In this document: positions 18,164 to 26,591 of the stretch, one piece after another
Position numbering within the stretch: position 1 is the first letter of the stretch
Layout: every line of letters starts with the position of its first letter
Source: Sulfurospirillum sp. UBA4058
GTDB lineage: Bacteria; Campylobacterota; Campylobacteria; Campylobacterales; Sulfurospirillaceae
Reading direction: 5' to 3'
Assembly: GCA_002382085.1 (NCBI GenBank)
Contig: DFZK01000010.1
Coordinates: 145,042-209,041 of the forward strand
DNA length: 64,000 nt
Program-made: the position numbers and the translations under genes
The notes under the pieces: generated by a model
What the model was told of the DNA's origin: nothing
Databases searched by the model: none
The model's input: only the letters and a program-made list of their open reading frames with translations

Positions 18164-18784
18164 TTAAATAAAATCTAAAAGGCGGCGCATATCTTTTTCG
18201 TCAATGACGATATTGGCCGCATTTTTTAAAATCGGTTTCGCGCAAAACGCTACTTTTTTCGCCGCGCATTCGAACATCGAAATATCGTTGGCTCCGTCGC
18301 CTACCGCAACGGTATTTTCATAGCTTACATGTAATAAATTTTGGAGACGTCGCAACATATCGCCTTTGGAAAAGCCGAACATCATATCGCCGCCGACCAA
18401 GCCGCTTAAGTGTTGATCTTTTACATGTAAAACGTTGGCAAAATCCGCGTCAAAACCTAAGATCGCTTTCGCGGGCGTTGTTGCGATACGAAAACCGCCG
18501 CTAAACACGACGACGTTATAGCCTTGCGCTTTTAGTCCGCTAATCGCCTCTTTCGCACCGTTCATTAACGGAAGCGAAGCACAAATCTCTTCCGCTTTTT
18601 TGGCGTTCATCCCTTTGAGAAGCCCTACGCGCGTGCTTAAACTTTCAAAAAAGTCGAGTTCTCCGCGCATCGCCGCTTCGGTAATCGAAGAAACTTCGCG
18701 AAATACTCCGTGTTCTTTTGCCAAAAAGTCAATCGTTTCTCCGTCCATAAGCGTCGAATCAAAATCAAAAACGCATAACTTCAT
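18164..18784 (-). CDS. serB: phosphoserine phosphatase
   Basis: HAD-superfamily phosphatase completing serine synthesis. The catalytic motif DFDST (Asp7, Asp9) is at the N-terminus. VFSGGF supplies motif II and VGDGANDISMFE supplies motif IV. The 206-residue length lacks the N-terminal ACT domain found in E. coli SerB. I chose ATG 18784: AAGGAG lies 10 bases upstream, while the in-frame TTG at 18793 is too close to it. Two exact copies of the TTACATGTAA palindrome lie inside the gene. Confidence 0.94.
   Translation of the reverse strand: MKLCVFDFDSTLMDGETIDFLAKEHGVFREVSSITEAAMRGELDFFESLSTRVGLLKGMNAKKAEEICASLPLMNGAKEAISGLKAQGYNVVVFSGGFRIATTPAKAILGFDADFANVLHVKDQHLSGLVGGDMMFGFSKGDMLRRLQNLLHVSYENTVAVGDGANDISMFECAAKKVAFCAKPILKNAANIVIDEKDMRRLLDFI
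18325..18334. repeat. TTACATGTAA palindrome, copy 2 (in serB)
   Basis: Exact copy inside serB, read as Leu-His-Val in the gene. The next copy is only 96 bp away. Confidence 0.85.
18421..18430. repeat. TTACATGTAA palindrome, copy 3 (in serB)
   Basis: Exact copy inside serB within TTTTACATGTAAAA, read as Leu-His-Val-Lys in the gene. Confidence 0.85.
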
Positions 18785-18837
18785 TCCGTACAAACTCCTT
18801 TACGACTCTTTGCATTTTTTAATGGATAAAAGAAACT

Positions 18838-18843
18838 ATTATA
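18838..18843 (-). promoter_or_regulatory. candidate -10 box of serB
   Basis: On the minus strand this reads GTGTTATAAT, an extended -10 form, about 55 bp before the serB ATG. A dyad TTGCTTA-N18-TAAGCAA (18852-18883) lies over the expected -35 area; its meaning is unknown. Confidence 0.5.
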
Positions 18844-18910
18844 ACACGTACTTGCTTACAAACTTTCGTGAGCCGATAAGCAAAGAAAAGCGTAAGAAAA
18901 AGTGCGGGCG

Positions 18911-19384
18911 TTATTTAAAAAACGTATCGACTAACGTTTTAAGCCAACCTTCGTTTGCCGTCTGCTTTGCAGCCGAAATCTGTTTTTTTTCTAACATCTC
19001 GATTACGACGTCTTTGTAATCCTTGTCGTCATGTTGGATATGGTTAATCAACCAAATTTGAAGTTCGTTCATCAATTGTCGCGTAATCTCTTCTCCGTTT
19101 AACGAGCGTTCTTTAAAAAAATCGATACGTTTGATAAACGATTCGTGAACTTTTTTGTGAGGCTCTAACATGGTATATCCGGCTTCTTGCATCAAACTTT
19201 CTTCAAACGAAAAATGCGAAAGCGTATAATCGACAAGGTAAGACAATACCGCTTTTGCCTTTTCGGAATCACGGTAAACAAGTGCGTTATTTAGTTCGTT
19301 AATGTAGTCGATAATACGCTTATGTTGGTTATCGATCACGGCAATTCCCACCGAAAATGCCTCCTCCCAGACCCAATACGCCAT
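18911..19384 (-). CDS. bacteriohemerythrin
   Basis: Di-iron oxygen-binding four-helix bundle of 157 residues. The metal-ligand pattern is visible: IDNQHKRI (first His), LSHFSFEESLM (HxxxE), PHKKVHESF (HxxxH) and INHIQHDDKDY (HxxxxD). It is a stand-alone domain with no attached receptor or GGDEF part, so oxygen storage, delivery or sensing for a microaerophile is the likely role. It is divergent from metF-like. Confidence 0.93.
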   Translation of the reverse strand: MAYWVWEEAFSVGIAVIDNQHKRIIDYINELNNALVYRDSEKAKAVLSYLVDYTLSHFSFEESLMQEAGYTMLEPHKKVHESFIKRIDFFKERSLNGEEITRQLMNELQIWLINHIQHDDKDYKDVVIEMLEKKQISAAKQTANEGWLKTLVDTFFK

Positions 19385-19512
19385 GCAAAAGCTCCTTTAA
19401 TCCAGTTTCGTATCGTGTGACTAAAATGGTTAAGTATACCACAAAAACAATTTAAACTCACAAACCTAACTTTTAACGATACGGGCTTTTTTCGTTTTCG
19501 AATACAATTGGT

Positions 19513-19518
19513 TATAAT
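19513..19518 (+). promoter_or_regulatory. candidate -10 box of metF-like gene
   Basis: GGTTATAAT lies 30 bp upstream of the chosen ATG. Transcription would begin near 19525, leaving a leader that fits ATG 19548 better than ATG 19536. Confidence 0.55.
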
Positions 19519-19547
19519 ACGAAAAAGTTACACGTATGGGATATAAA

Positions 19548-20462
19548 ATGGTTGAATCTTTCATCGAAAAACTACGCGGCGACACCTTCTTAAGTTTAGA
19601 AACGACACCGATGCACGAGCCGACGTTTGAGCCGATTATCGAGAAAATAGCTTCTTTGAAATTGGATCAAAAAGTGGACGGCTTTAGCACGACCGACAAT
19701 CCCTTAGCGCGCCTAAAGTACAATGCTTTGATGGGTGCTCTTAAACTTCAACAGCGTTTTCATAAACCCGTTATCGCGACGATGAGCATGCGCGATCGTA
19801 ACAAATTAGCGTTGCAGTCCGATTTATTGGGAGCTAACGAACACGATCTCCGAACGATTTTATGCCTCACCGGCGATCCCGCCGGAGCCAGCGATCAGCC
19901 GCAACTTAAGGGTGTTTTTGAAGGAAATAGTACGCTTTTAATGGAGATTATTAAATGTTTTAATGCCGGCATCGACTACTCCGGAAAACCGTTTAAAACG
20001 CAACCTAAACCGATCTATCCGTTTGCCGTATGCAATGCCCATGCCAATACGCCTAAACATCTCGCAAAAAAAATGGCGACGAAAATTGCCCACGGAGCGA
20101 TCGGAATTATCACGCAACCCGTTTACAGCGAAGAAAATGCGCGTATGCTTTTGGAACTTTTTGATGAAGCCAAAACGCTTGCGAGCAAAAAAGAGTCCCC
20201 GTGTGAATTGATTTTAGGATTTTTTCCGATCGTTCATCTTCGGACGGCTCAATTTTTGAGCGCACACGTACCGGGCGTTCATGTTCCCGATATATGGACG
20301 GAAAAACTTTTACATGCAAAAAAAATCAGTGAAGACGAAGAAAAAAAAGTAGGCTTTGAACTCTCGCTTCAAACGTTTCAAACTTTGAGACGCGTGCATC
20401 CGAAGACGCATATTATGAGTGCTAACCATTTTGAATTGATCGCGGATCTTTTAAATGCGTAA
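19548..20462 (+). CDS. methylenetetrahydrofolate reductase family protein
   Basis: A 304-residue TIM-barrel protein of the MTHFR family, which reduces 5,10-methylene-THF to 5-methyl-THF for methionine synthesis. Family segments include FLSLETTP near the N-terminus, LCLTGDPAGASDQPQ near residue 105, FAVCNAHAN, and GIITQPVYSEENA near residue 185. The sequence is not a close match to the E. coli MetF pattern, so substrate identity is less certain than the family. ATG 19548 is preferred because GGGA lies 6 bases upstream; ATG 19536 would add four residues. Confidence 0.82.
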   Translation: MVESFIEKLRGDTFLSLETTPMHEPTFEPIIEKIASLKLDQKVDGFSTTDNPLARLKYNALMGALKLQQRFHKPVIATMSMRDRNKLALQSDLLGANEHDLRTILCLTGDPAGASDQPQLKGVFEGNSTLLMEIIKCFNAGIDYSGKPFKTQPKPIYPFAVCNAHANTPKHLAKKMATKIAHGAIGIITQPVYSEENARMLLELFDEAKTLASKKESPCELILGFFPIVHLRTAQFLSAHVPGVHVPDIWTEKLLHAKKISEDEEKKVGFELSLQTFQTLRRVHPKTHIMSANHFELIADLLNA

Positions 20463-20469
20463 GAAGAAA

Positions 20470-20494
20470 CTACAAGCCTAAAAGCGGCTTGTAG
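20470..20494. terminator. terminator between metF-like and cheW
   Basis: CTACAAGCC and GGCTTGTAG form a 9-bp stem with a 7-base loop between the convergent gene ends. On the minus strand it is followed by TTTCTTCTTA, so it is best suited to the che operon. Confidence 0.75.
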
Positions 20495-20504
20495 CGGCGT
20501 TTAC

Positions 20505-20999
20505 TTAGAAATCGCGTTTGAGCAGTGCTTCGACTTTCAGAATCGTCAAGATGTTTTCATCGCGCATACCGATACCGTAAACGAGTCCTTTTTCGGCATG
20601 AATCGTCTCCGGCGGCGGTCCGATACGACTGCTTTTAATACGAATCGCCTCCGTCAGACGATCGATCACGAAACCGGCGGTATTATCTTTACCCTTCATC
20701 ACGATATAGCGTGTCTCTTCGGTTACTTTAGAAGGGTCCATCTTAAACTTACTGCGAAGATCGATCAACGGAATGACGCTTCCTCTTAGGTTAAAAACGC
20801 CCAAGATATAATTCGGAACACTCGGAACGCGCGTATATTCAATCGGTTTGATAATCTCTTGAATACTCAAAATGGGCACGGCGTACTCTTCTTGCCCGAT
20901 AATAAATCCTACCAATTGGACAACGTCATCCTCTTTTTTTTGAGGCTCTTCAATCTGTTTTTGTTGCTTTTGAAGAATTTGATTGAGTTTATCGTTCAT
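20505..20999 (-). CDS. cheW: chemotaxis coupling protein CheW
   Basis: Adaptor that joins chemoreceptors to CheA. The 164-residue protein is a single CheW domain after a 30-residue Gln/Lys-rich leader. It contains YAVPILSIQEIIKP, GVFNLRGSVIPLIDLR and RIGPPPE. It is the last gene of cheV-cheA-cheW, 13 bp after cheA, the conserved Campylobacterota order. Confidence 0.96.
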   Translation of the reverse strand: MNDKLNQILQKQQKQIEEPQKKEDDVVQLVGFIIGQEEYAVPILSIQEIIKPIEYTRVPSVPNYILGVFNLRGSVIPLIDLRSKFKMDPSKVTEETRYIVMKGKDNTAGFVIDRLTEAIRIKSSRIGPPPETIHAEKGLVYGIGMRDENILTILKVEALLKRDF

Positions 21000-21012
21000 C
21001 TTCTTGCCTCAC

Positions 21013-23358
21013 TTATAGTTTAATATTTTTTCGCACGACACTCTCAAGATATTCCGGAGAGTACGGCTTGGTGATGTATTCGCTCATGCCAGATTCCACG
21101 CCTCTAAGTCGATCGGATTTTGAGGTACGCGACGTAACCGCAATAAGCGGAAGGTTTTTGTATTTGGAATACTTACGAATTTCACCCGCTAAGGTATAAC
21201 CGTCCATGCGCGGCATTTCGATATCGATTAAAACCGCATCGATACTGTATTCTGCCGATTTGAGCATATTTAAGGCTTCTTGTCCGTTACTGGCTTCGAT
21301 TACCGTTACACCGATAGGTTCCATCGATTTTTTCATAATATTGCGATCCATTGCACTGTCGTCTACGGCAAGCACGACGTAATCGCTCGGTACGCTTTTC
21401 GTTTTCACCGTTGTTTCCGCCGTTGCGCGAATATCGACCGTGATCCCTTTGGCAAGATTCATTAAAGCCGCAACGTCTACGATCAACGTAACGCGTCCGT
21501 CGCCTCGAATCGTAGCCCCTGCGATTCCTTCGATTCCTTGCAAATAATCGCCCAAAGATTTAATAACGATCTCTTCTTGTCCGACCAAGGTATCGACGAC
21601 GACGCCGAGTTTGGATTCGGCAAGTCCGATAACGACGACGTACGTATGCTCACCGCCTTCATACACTTGTTTGACGCCGAAAATATCGGAAAGTCTTACC
21701 AAAGACAAGACTTCGTCGCGAAGGCGTAAAACATTTTTGCCCTCGATCGTATAAATCTCGTCTAGAGGAATACGGACGGTTTCTAAAACCGATGCCAACG
21801 GAATCGCATAATACTCTTCTTGCGCACCGACCAATAAAGCTTGAATAATCGCCAACGTCAACGGAATCTTTAGCTTGATAACCGTACCGCGTCCTAGTTC
21901 ACTGTCGACGTCGATGATACCGTTAAGTTTTTCGATATTCGTTTTAACGACGTCCATACCTACACCGCGACCCGAAACGTTGGTAACGACTTTCGCCGTC
22001 GATAAAGAAGGTCTAAAAATCAATGAAAAAGCCTCTTTATCGCTCATCGCGTCGGCTTCACGTTCGCTGATCATTCCTTTTTCAATTGCTTTGGAACGTA
22101 AAAGATCGGCATCCAAACCTTTACCGTCGTCGGTAATTTCGATAACGATATGGTTACCCTCGTTGTACGCCTTAAGCTGAATAAGACCCATTTCGGGTTT
22201 GCCTTTAGCGCGTCTTGACGCGGCGTCTTCAATACCGTGGTCGCACGAGTTACGAATAATATGAACCAAAGGATCGCCGATTTCTTCTACGATCGATTTA
22301 TCAAGCTCCGTCTCTTCACCTGAAATTTCAAGCTCGATTTGTTTACCGAGTTCGCGGGAAAGATCGCGAACCATTCGCGGAAACTTGTTGAAAACTTTTG
22401 CGATAGGAAGCATTCTTGTTTTCATAACCGCGATTTGAAGGTCGGTCGTTACGAGTGAAATCGACGATACGACTTGGTTGAGTTCTTCCAAGAATTTCTC
22501 GCCCTCATAGCGTTCTTCGACGTCGTCGTAGATTTTTAACAATCTATTTTTACCCAAAACAAGCTCGCCGATAAGATTCATCAGATGGTCGAGTCTCTTG
22601 ACTTCGACACGTATCGTCTGTTCCATCGTACTTGCGGACTCTTTTTTAGCCGGAGCGTTATTGCTCTCGCCGCCGTTTCGTTTTGCCGTCGTTTTTTCCA
22701 CTGGAGCTTCTTCACTCTCATCGTGATCGCCGAGACCCGCAAACGAAGGAGCCGCCGAAGGGGTCGGTGCGACCGGAGCCGGTGCGGCACTCTCTTTCGC
22801 ATGACCTTCTTTACGCTTACGATCTTCTTCTTTACGCATTTTCAATAAACGCTCAATCTCTTCTTCCACCTCTTGATCGCTGAGTTTGGAATAATCGGCA
22901 TTCTCATCCGCCGCTACCGGTGCCGTCGTTTCTTCTGCGGATTGATGAATAACTTCGGCAACGTCTTCGCCGTTTGAAATGACGTCTAAGCGACGGCAAA
23001 TGTCGGTGATATCCAATCCGATAGACGTATCGTCTCCGTTATCGCGAATGGCATGCAATAACGTCTTCATCAAATCGATCGACTCCAAAACGACGTCCAT
23101 GACTTCCGGCGTCAATTTCAAGTCTCCGTGGCGCGCTTTGTTTAAAACATCTTCCATATGATGCGTTAATTGCGTCAAAATGTTAAAGTTAAGAAAAGAA
23201 GATGAACCTTTAATCGTATGTGCGACCCTAAAGATGCTATTGAGGAGTTCCAGATCGTCGGGATTGGACTCAAGCTCCACTAAGTTTTGATCGAGTTGTT
23301 CAATAAGTTCGAACGCTTCAACCAAAAAATCTTCTAAAATTTCTTGAATATCTTCCAT
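21013..23358 (-). CDS. cheA: chemotaxis histidine kinase CheA with C-terminal receiver (CheAY)
   Basis: A 781-residue hybrid kinase. The Hpt domain comes first, with phosphorylatable His47 in FRVAHTIKGSSS. A long Glu/Ala/Pro-rich linker (about 125-245) follows, then dimerisation (P3) and the HATPase domain, with IIRNSCDHGIE, TDDGKGLD and GRGVGMDVV. A CheW-like P5 follows, and a receiver domain occupies about 660-781 with VLAVDDSAMD and the acceptor Asp near residue 710 in LIDIEMPRMDG. CheA-receiver fusions are the rule in Campylobacterota; the receiver is thought to act as a phosphate sink. Confidence 0.97.
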   Translation of the reverse strand: MEDIQEILEDFLVEAFELIEQLDQNLVELESNPDDLELLNSIFRVAHTIKGSSSFLNFNILTQLTHHMEDVLNKARHGDLKLTPEVMDVVLESIDLMKTLLHAIRDNGDDTSIGLDITDICRRLDVISNGEDVAEVIHQSAEETTAPVAADENADYSKLSDQEVEEEIERLLKMRKEEDRKRKEGHAKESAAPAPVAPTPSAAPSFAGLGDHDESEEAPVEKTTAKRNGGESNNAPAKKESASTMEQTIRVEVKRLDHLMNLIGELVLGKNRLLKIYDDVEERYEGEKFLEELNQVVSSISLVTTDLQIAVMKTRMLPIAKVFNKFPRMVRDLSRELGKQIELEISGEETELDKSIVEEIGDPLVHIIRNSCDHGIEDAASRRAKGKPEMGLIQLKAYNEGNHIVIEITDDGKGLDADLLRSKAIEKGMISEREADAMSDKEAFSLIFRPSLSTAKVVTNVSGRGVGMDVVKTNIEKLNGIIDVDSELGRGTVIKLKIPLTLAIIQALLVGAQEEYYAIPLASVLETVRIPLDEIYTIEGKNVLRLRDEVLSLVRLSDIFGVKQVYEGGEHTYVVVIGLAESKLGVVVDTLVGQEEIVIKSLGDYLQGIEGIAGATIRGDGRVTLIVDVAALMNLAKGITVDIRATAETTVKTKSVPSDYVVLAVDDSAMDRNIMKKSMEPIGVTVIEASNGQEALNMLKSAEYSIDAVLIDIEMPRMDGYTLAGEIRKYSKYKNLPLIAVTSRTSKSDRLRGVESGMSEYITKPYSPEYLESVVRKNIKL

Positions 23359-23368
23359 CGTTCTACCC

Positions 23369-24319
23369 CTATTGTGCAGTTTTTACATGCGATTTTATTA
23401 CTTTAGAAACTTCTTTGTAAAAAATCGACGCATCAAATTTCGTTAAATAAGCCTCTCCGCCCGCCTCTTTACCTCTGATCTCGCTGAAGTGATCGCTAAT
23501 GGAGGAGTTGAATACGATCGGAATATTTTTAAACCTCGTATCCTCTTTGACGTTTGCGGCAAAGTGGAATCCGTCCATTTGCGGCATCTCGACGTCGCTG
23601 ATAATAATCTTGACTTCTTCGCTGATACGCTCGTTGTAGGTCGTATAAAGCTCGTTGAGCCTTTGGATTCCCTCTAAGCCGTCTTTGGCTTCAACGACGC
23701 GCATTCCCATTTTTTTCAGTGCATCGCTGACGAGTTTTCGTGCCGTCATACTATCGTCCAAGATGAGTGCCGTTCCCTCGACTTTGACGATTTGATGATC
23801 GTCTAGGTCCATTTTCGGTTGATAAATGCCCAAGGCTTGAACCACGCTCTCCAAATCCAAAATCAACAGTACGTCGTCGTTTTCGATGCGCGTTACGCCC
23901 GTAATTTGGCTTTTATCCAAAGAGCCCATGCCTGCAACAAACGATGCGGGTTCGATGTCTTTCCAGCTAATACGACGAATACGTTTGGCTTCGTGTACGA
24001 CAAAACCGATCAAAATATCGCTAAACTCGGTAATGATAATACGCGGTTTGATCGATCCGTCGTCGGGCTCTTTAATATTCATCCACTTCGCAAGGTTAAC
24101 GACGGGTATGACGATACCGCGAAGATCGAAGATGCCTTCGATGTACTCGGGAACTCCGGGGAGTTCGGTTAGATTGGGGATTTTGATGATTTCGCGAACC
24201 TTAGCGACGTTGACGCCGTAGATTCCCTCATACACACCCTTCTCTTCCTTTTTGAAAATACGAAAATCCACCAGTTCCATTTCATTGGAACCTACTTTTA
24301 AAATACTCTCTTTAGCCAT
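23369..24319 (-). CDS. cheV: chemotaxis protein CheV (CheW domain plus receiver)
   Basis: A 316-residue adaptor. The N-terminal CheW-like domain (about 10-160) has FDLRGIVIPVVNL and GFVVHEAKRIRRI. The C-terminal receiver (about 185-316) has TALILDDSMTARK, the acceptor Asp in IIISDVEMPQMDGF, and AYLTKFD. It couples receptors to CheA, and its own phosphorylation adjusts adaptation. It is first in the che operon, 10 bp before cheA and 9 bp after the LpxH-like gene. Confidence 0.96.
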   Translation of the reverse strand: MAKESILKVGSNEMELVDFRIFKKEEKGVYEGIYGVNVAKVREIIKIPNLTELPGVPEYIEGIFDLRGIVIPVVNLAKWMNIKEPDDGSIKPRIIITEFSDILIGFVVHEAKRIRRISWKDIEPASFVAGMGSLDKSQITGVTRIENDDVLLILDLESVVQALGIYQPKMDLDDHQIVKVEGTALILDDSMTARKLVSDALKKMGMRVVEAKDGLEGIQRLNELYTTYNERISEEVKIIISDVEMPQMDGFHFAANVKEDTRFKNIPIVFNSSISDHFSEIRGKEAGGEAYLTKFDASIFYKEVSKVIKSHVKTAQ

Positions 24320-24328
24320 TGCTGCCCC

Positions 24329-25066
24329 TTATTTACTTGGACATGACCTCAATTGCATGGGTGCAAAATGTGTCTCTGGAGAGGATTGTACACTAAAATA
24401 GCTTTGATTGCACGCAAAAGAAGAAAAATTGACGTAATGAACGCCAGATACCGTAAAATCGACGTTTTGGTGATAATGCCCTTCGGCAATAACTTCGGTT
24501 TTAGGGTAAAAAGGGAGTTTATGTTGTATTTGCGTTGCAAAGCCTTCGATTTTTTTGCAGAGATTTTTTTTACGTTGATCGTTTTGAATCTTTTTGGAAA
24601 TCGCATACGAAAAGAGTCGATCCAACATGTTTAACACGTTTAAAAGTTTCGGGCTACGAATCGCTTTCGTATAACAACGGTTCAGCAACGTTCCGTATTT
24701 GTCGCCGTGTAAAAGAAGACACGTTCTGCCATCGGGAAGAACACATGCCAACGGTTGGCGTTCAATAGGAACGACGTTGACATGTAAAAAGACTCCGGCA
24801 AGATTAAAATCGTGATTGCCTTCGAAATAATAGACTTCGCATCGTGCGGCAATCGCATCGATCAAATCGAGGTAAGATCGGTATTGCTCAACGCCGCTAC
24901 GTACGTTTCCGACCAAAAGATCGAACATATCGCCCATCAAAAAGAGTTGAGGCGGAGGATTTTGTTTGACATGTAACAAAAAATCGAAGAAGAAAGAGCG
25001 CTCGCTTGAATCATGCGCATCGGCGATGAAAAGCGCTCCTTCTTGAATGTACACGTTAGGGGACAT
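24329..25066 (-). CDS. LpxH-like metallophosphoesterase
   Basis: A 245-residue calcineurin-like phosphoesterase. The metal-binding motifs are DAHD near residue 16, MGDMFDLLVG, EGNHDFNL, a HGDKYG segment and EGHYHQN. This is the LpxH pattern, which cleaves UDP-2,3-diacylglucosamine in lipid A synthesis; lpxA, fabZ and lpxB elsewhere in the window support an LPS role. The 5' end overlaps argC by 11 bases. In C. jejuni the equivalent slot next to cheV also holds such a gene, as I recall. The exact substrate is inferred. Confidence 0.8.
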   Translation of the reverse strand: MSPNVYIQEGALFIADAHDSSERSFFFDFLLHVKQNPPPQLFLMGDMFDLLVGNVRSGVEQYRSYLDLIDAIAARCEVYYFEGNHDFNLAGVFLHVNVVPIERQPLACVLPDGRTCLLLHGDKYGTLLNRCYTKAIRSPKLLNVLNMLDRLFSYAISKKIQNDQRKKNLCKKIEGFATQIQHKLPFYPKTEVIAEGHYHQNVDFTVSGVHYVNFSSFACNQSYFSVQSSPETHFAPMQLRSCPSK

Positions 25067-26069
25067 ACGCGATCATAGGGATACCGGCGGTTTCGTCCAA
25101 CCCGCACATTAAGTTTGCATTGACCACCGCTTGGGAGGAAGCACCGCGTAAAAGATTGTCGATAGCGGATGAGACGAAAAGAGATTTGCCTTTTTGCGTG
25201 ACGAAAATATCGCAAAAATTGGTTCCCGCCGCCGCTTTGATTTCTACGGGCGTTTCGCGCACGCGTACGAACGGCGCATCGGCGTAATACGCGCTCAAAA
25301 CAGCTTTCGCGTCAATCGTCTCGTCGGTTTGTAAATAAGAACTTACCAACATGCCGCGCGTCACCGGAAGCAGATGGGGAATGAAGTTGACTTCAAACGC
25401 ATGACCGCTCACTTGGCGCAATTTTTCGGCAATTTCGGGTTCATGGCGATGTTTGAGCGGATTGTAGGCAAACATATTTTCATTAATAGCGACAAAATGC
25501 GCCGTGGGCGTCAATTTTTTGCCCGCACCCGACACGCCGCTTTTTGCATCGATAAAAATCGGTGCTTCTTTGTTCAAATACGGTAAAAACGGCAAAATTC
25601 CCAAAATCGACGCCGTGGGATAACACCCCGGATTGGCGATTAAACGAGCGTTTTGAATACGCGCTTTGTGGATTTCGGGCAATCCGTAGACCGCTTCGCT
25701 TAAATGCGCTTTATCTTCGTGCTCGCAGTAATGTTTCTCGTAGGCTTCCAGCTCCAAACGATAGTCCGCAGAGAGGTCAACTACCTTTACATGTAAATCC
25801 AAAAGCTCTTTGGCAAACCCCATCGCGGCTTTGTGCGGAAGTGCTAAAAATGCGAGCGTCGCATACTTTGCCACTTCTTTAGCATCGGCTTTGTACACGT
25901 CTTGTTCAAAAACGCCCGCAAGCGAAGGATGAAGCTCGCTTGCACGCATACCTCCTTCGCTCGTTGCGATATACGAAATCGTAAAATGCGGGTGGTTGAT
26001 CAAGATTTTGATCAACTCCAATCCCGTATATCCGCTCGCACCGATAATAGCTACGTTGATTTTAGGCAT
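25056..26069 (-). CDS. argC: N-acetyl-gamma-glutamyl-phosphate reductase
   Basis: NADPH-dependent third step of arginine synthesis. Its 337 residues carry the dinucleotide motif IIGASGYTG at the N-terminus and the catalytic Cys149 in ANPGCYPTAS. HRHEPEI and FIPHLLPVTRGM segments follow. It contains one exact palindrome copy read as Leu-His-Val-Lys near residue 92. It lies 2 bp after greA. Confidence 0.97.
   Translation of the reverse strand: MPKINVAIIGASGYTGLELIKILINHPHFTISYIATSEGGMRASELHPSLAGVFEQDVYKADAKEVAKYATLAFLALPHKAAMGFAKELLDLHVKVVDLSADYRLELEAYEKHYCEHEDKAHLSEAVYGLPEIHKARIQNARLIANPGCYPTASILGILPFLPYLNKEAPIFIDAKSGVSGAGKKLTPTAHFVAINENMFAYNPLKHRHEPEIAEKLRQVSGHAFEVNFIPHLLPVTRGMLVSSYLQTDETIDAKAVLSAYYADAPFVRVRETPVEIKAAAGTNFCDIFVTQKGKSLFVSSAIDNLLRGASSQAVVNANLMCGLDETAGIPMIAYVP
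25787..25796. repeat. TTACATGTAA palindrome, copy 4 (in argC)
   Basis: Exact copy within TTTACATGTAAA, read in argC as Leu-His-Val-Lys. Confidence 0.85.
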
Positions 26070-26071
26070 GT

Positions 26072-26566
26072 TTATCCTTCAAAGTCGATCTCGCGATAGG
26101 CGATTTCGAGGATTTCGTACTCTTGCGAGCCGTTGGGCAATTTGATCGTTACGTCTTCGCCTTCGCTACGCCCCATCAACTGTTTCGCAAGCGGAGAGTG
26201 AAACGAAATCAGTCCGCGATCGGGATTGCTCTCGGTACTGCCTACGATGGTGTAACATACCTCTTCGCCGCTATCCGTATTTTCCAACATGACGCTCGAG
26301 CCGAATCGTACTTTATCGTGTTCGTACGAGCTAGGATCGATGACGTGGGAGCGCGCTAAAAGATCGCTCAGTTCGCCGATGCGCGTGTCGATAAATGCCA
26401 AACGGTCTTTTGCCGCGTGGTATTCGGCATTCTCTTTTAAATCCCCGTGACTGCGTGCGATATCCAGTTCTATGACCGTCTCGGGACGTTGTCGTTTTCG
26501 TAAATCTTGTAATTCGTTTGATAATTTTTGATAACCGAACTCGGTCATCGGCTCTTTATTCTCCAT
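26072..26566 (-). CDS. greA: transcription elongation factor GreA
   Basis: Stimulates RNA polymerase to cleave backtracked transcripts. The 164 residues comprise an N-terminal coiled-coil (MTEFGYQKLSNELQDLRK and DIARSHGDLKENAEYHAAKD) and a C-terminal FKBP-like domain (YTIVGSTESNPDRGLISFHSP). The ATG at 26566 is chosen because AAGGAG lies 5 bases upstream; an upstream in-frame ATG at 26581 has no site. It precedes argC and follows lpxB. Confidence 0.97.
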   Translation of the reverse strand: MENKEPMTEFGYQKLSNELQDLRKRQRPETVIELDIARSHGDLKENAEYHAAKDRLAFIDTRIGELSDLLARSHVIDPSSYEHDKVRFGSSVMLENTDSGEEVCYTIVGSTESNPDRGLISFHSPLAKQLMGRSEGEDVTIKLPNGSQEYEILEIAYREIDFEG

Positions 26567-26591
26567 GGAGTTCTCCTTCAAAAAACACCTA

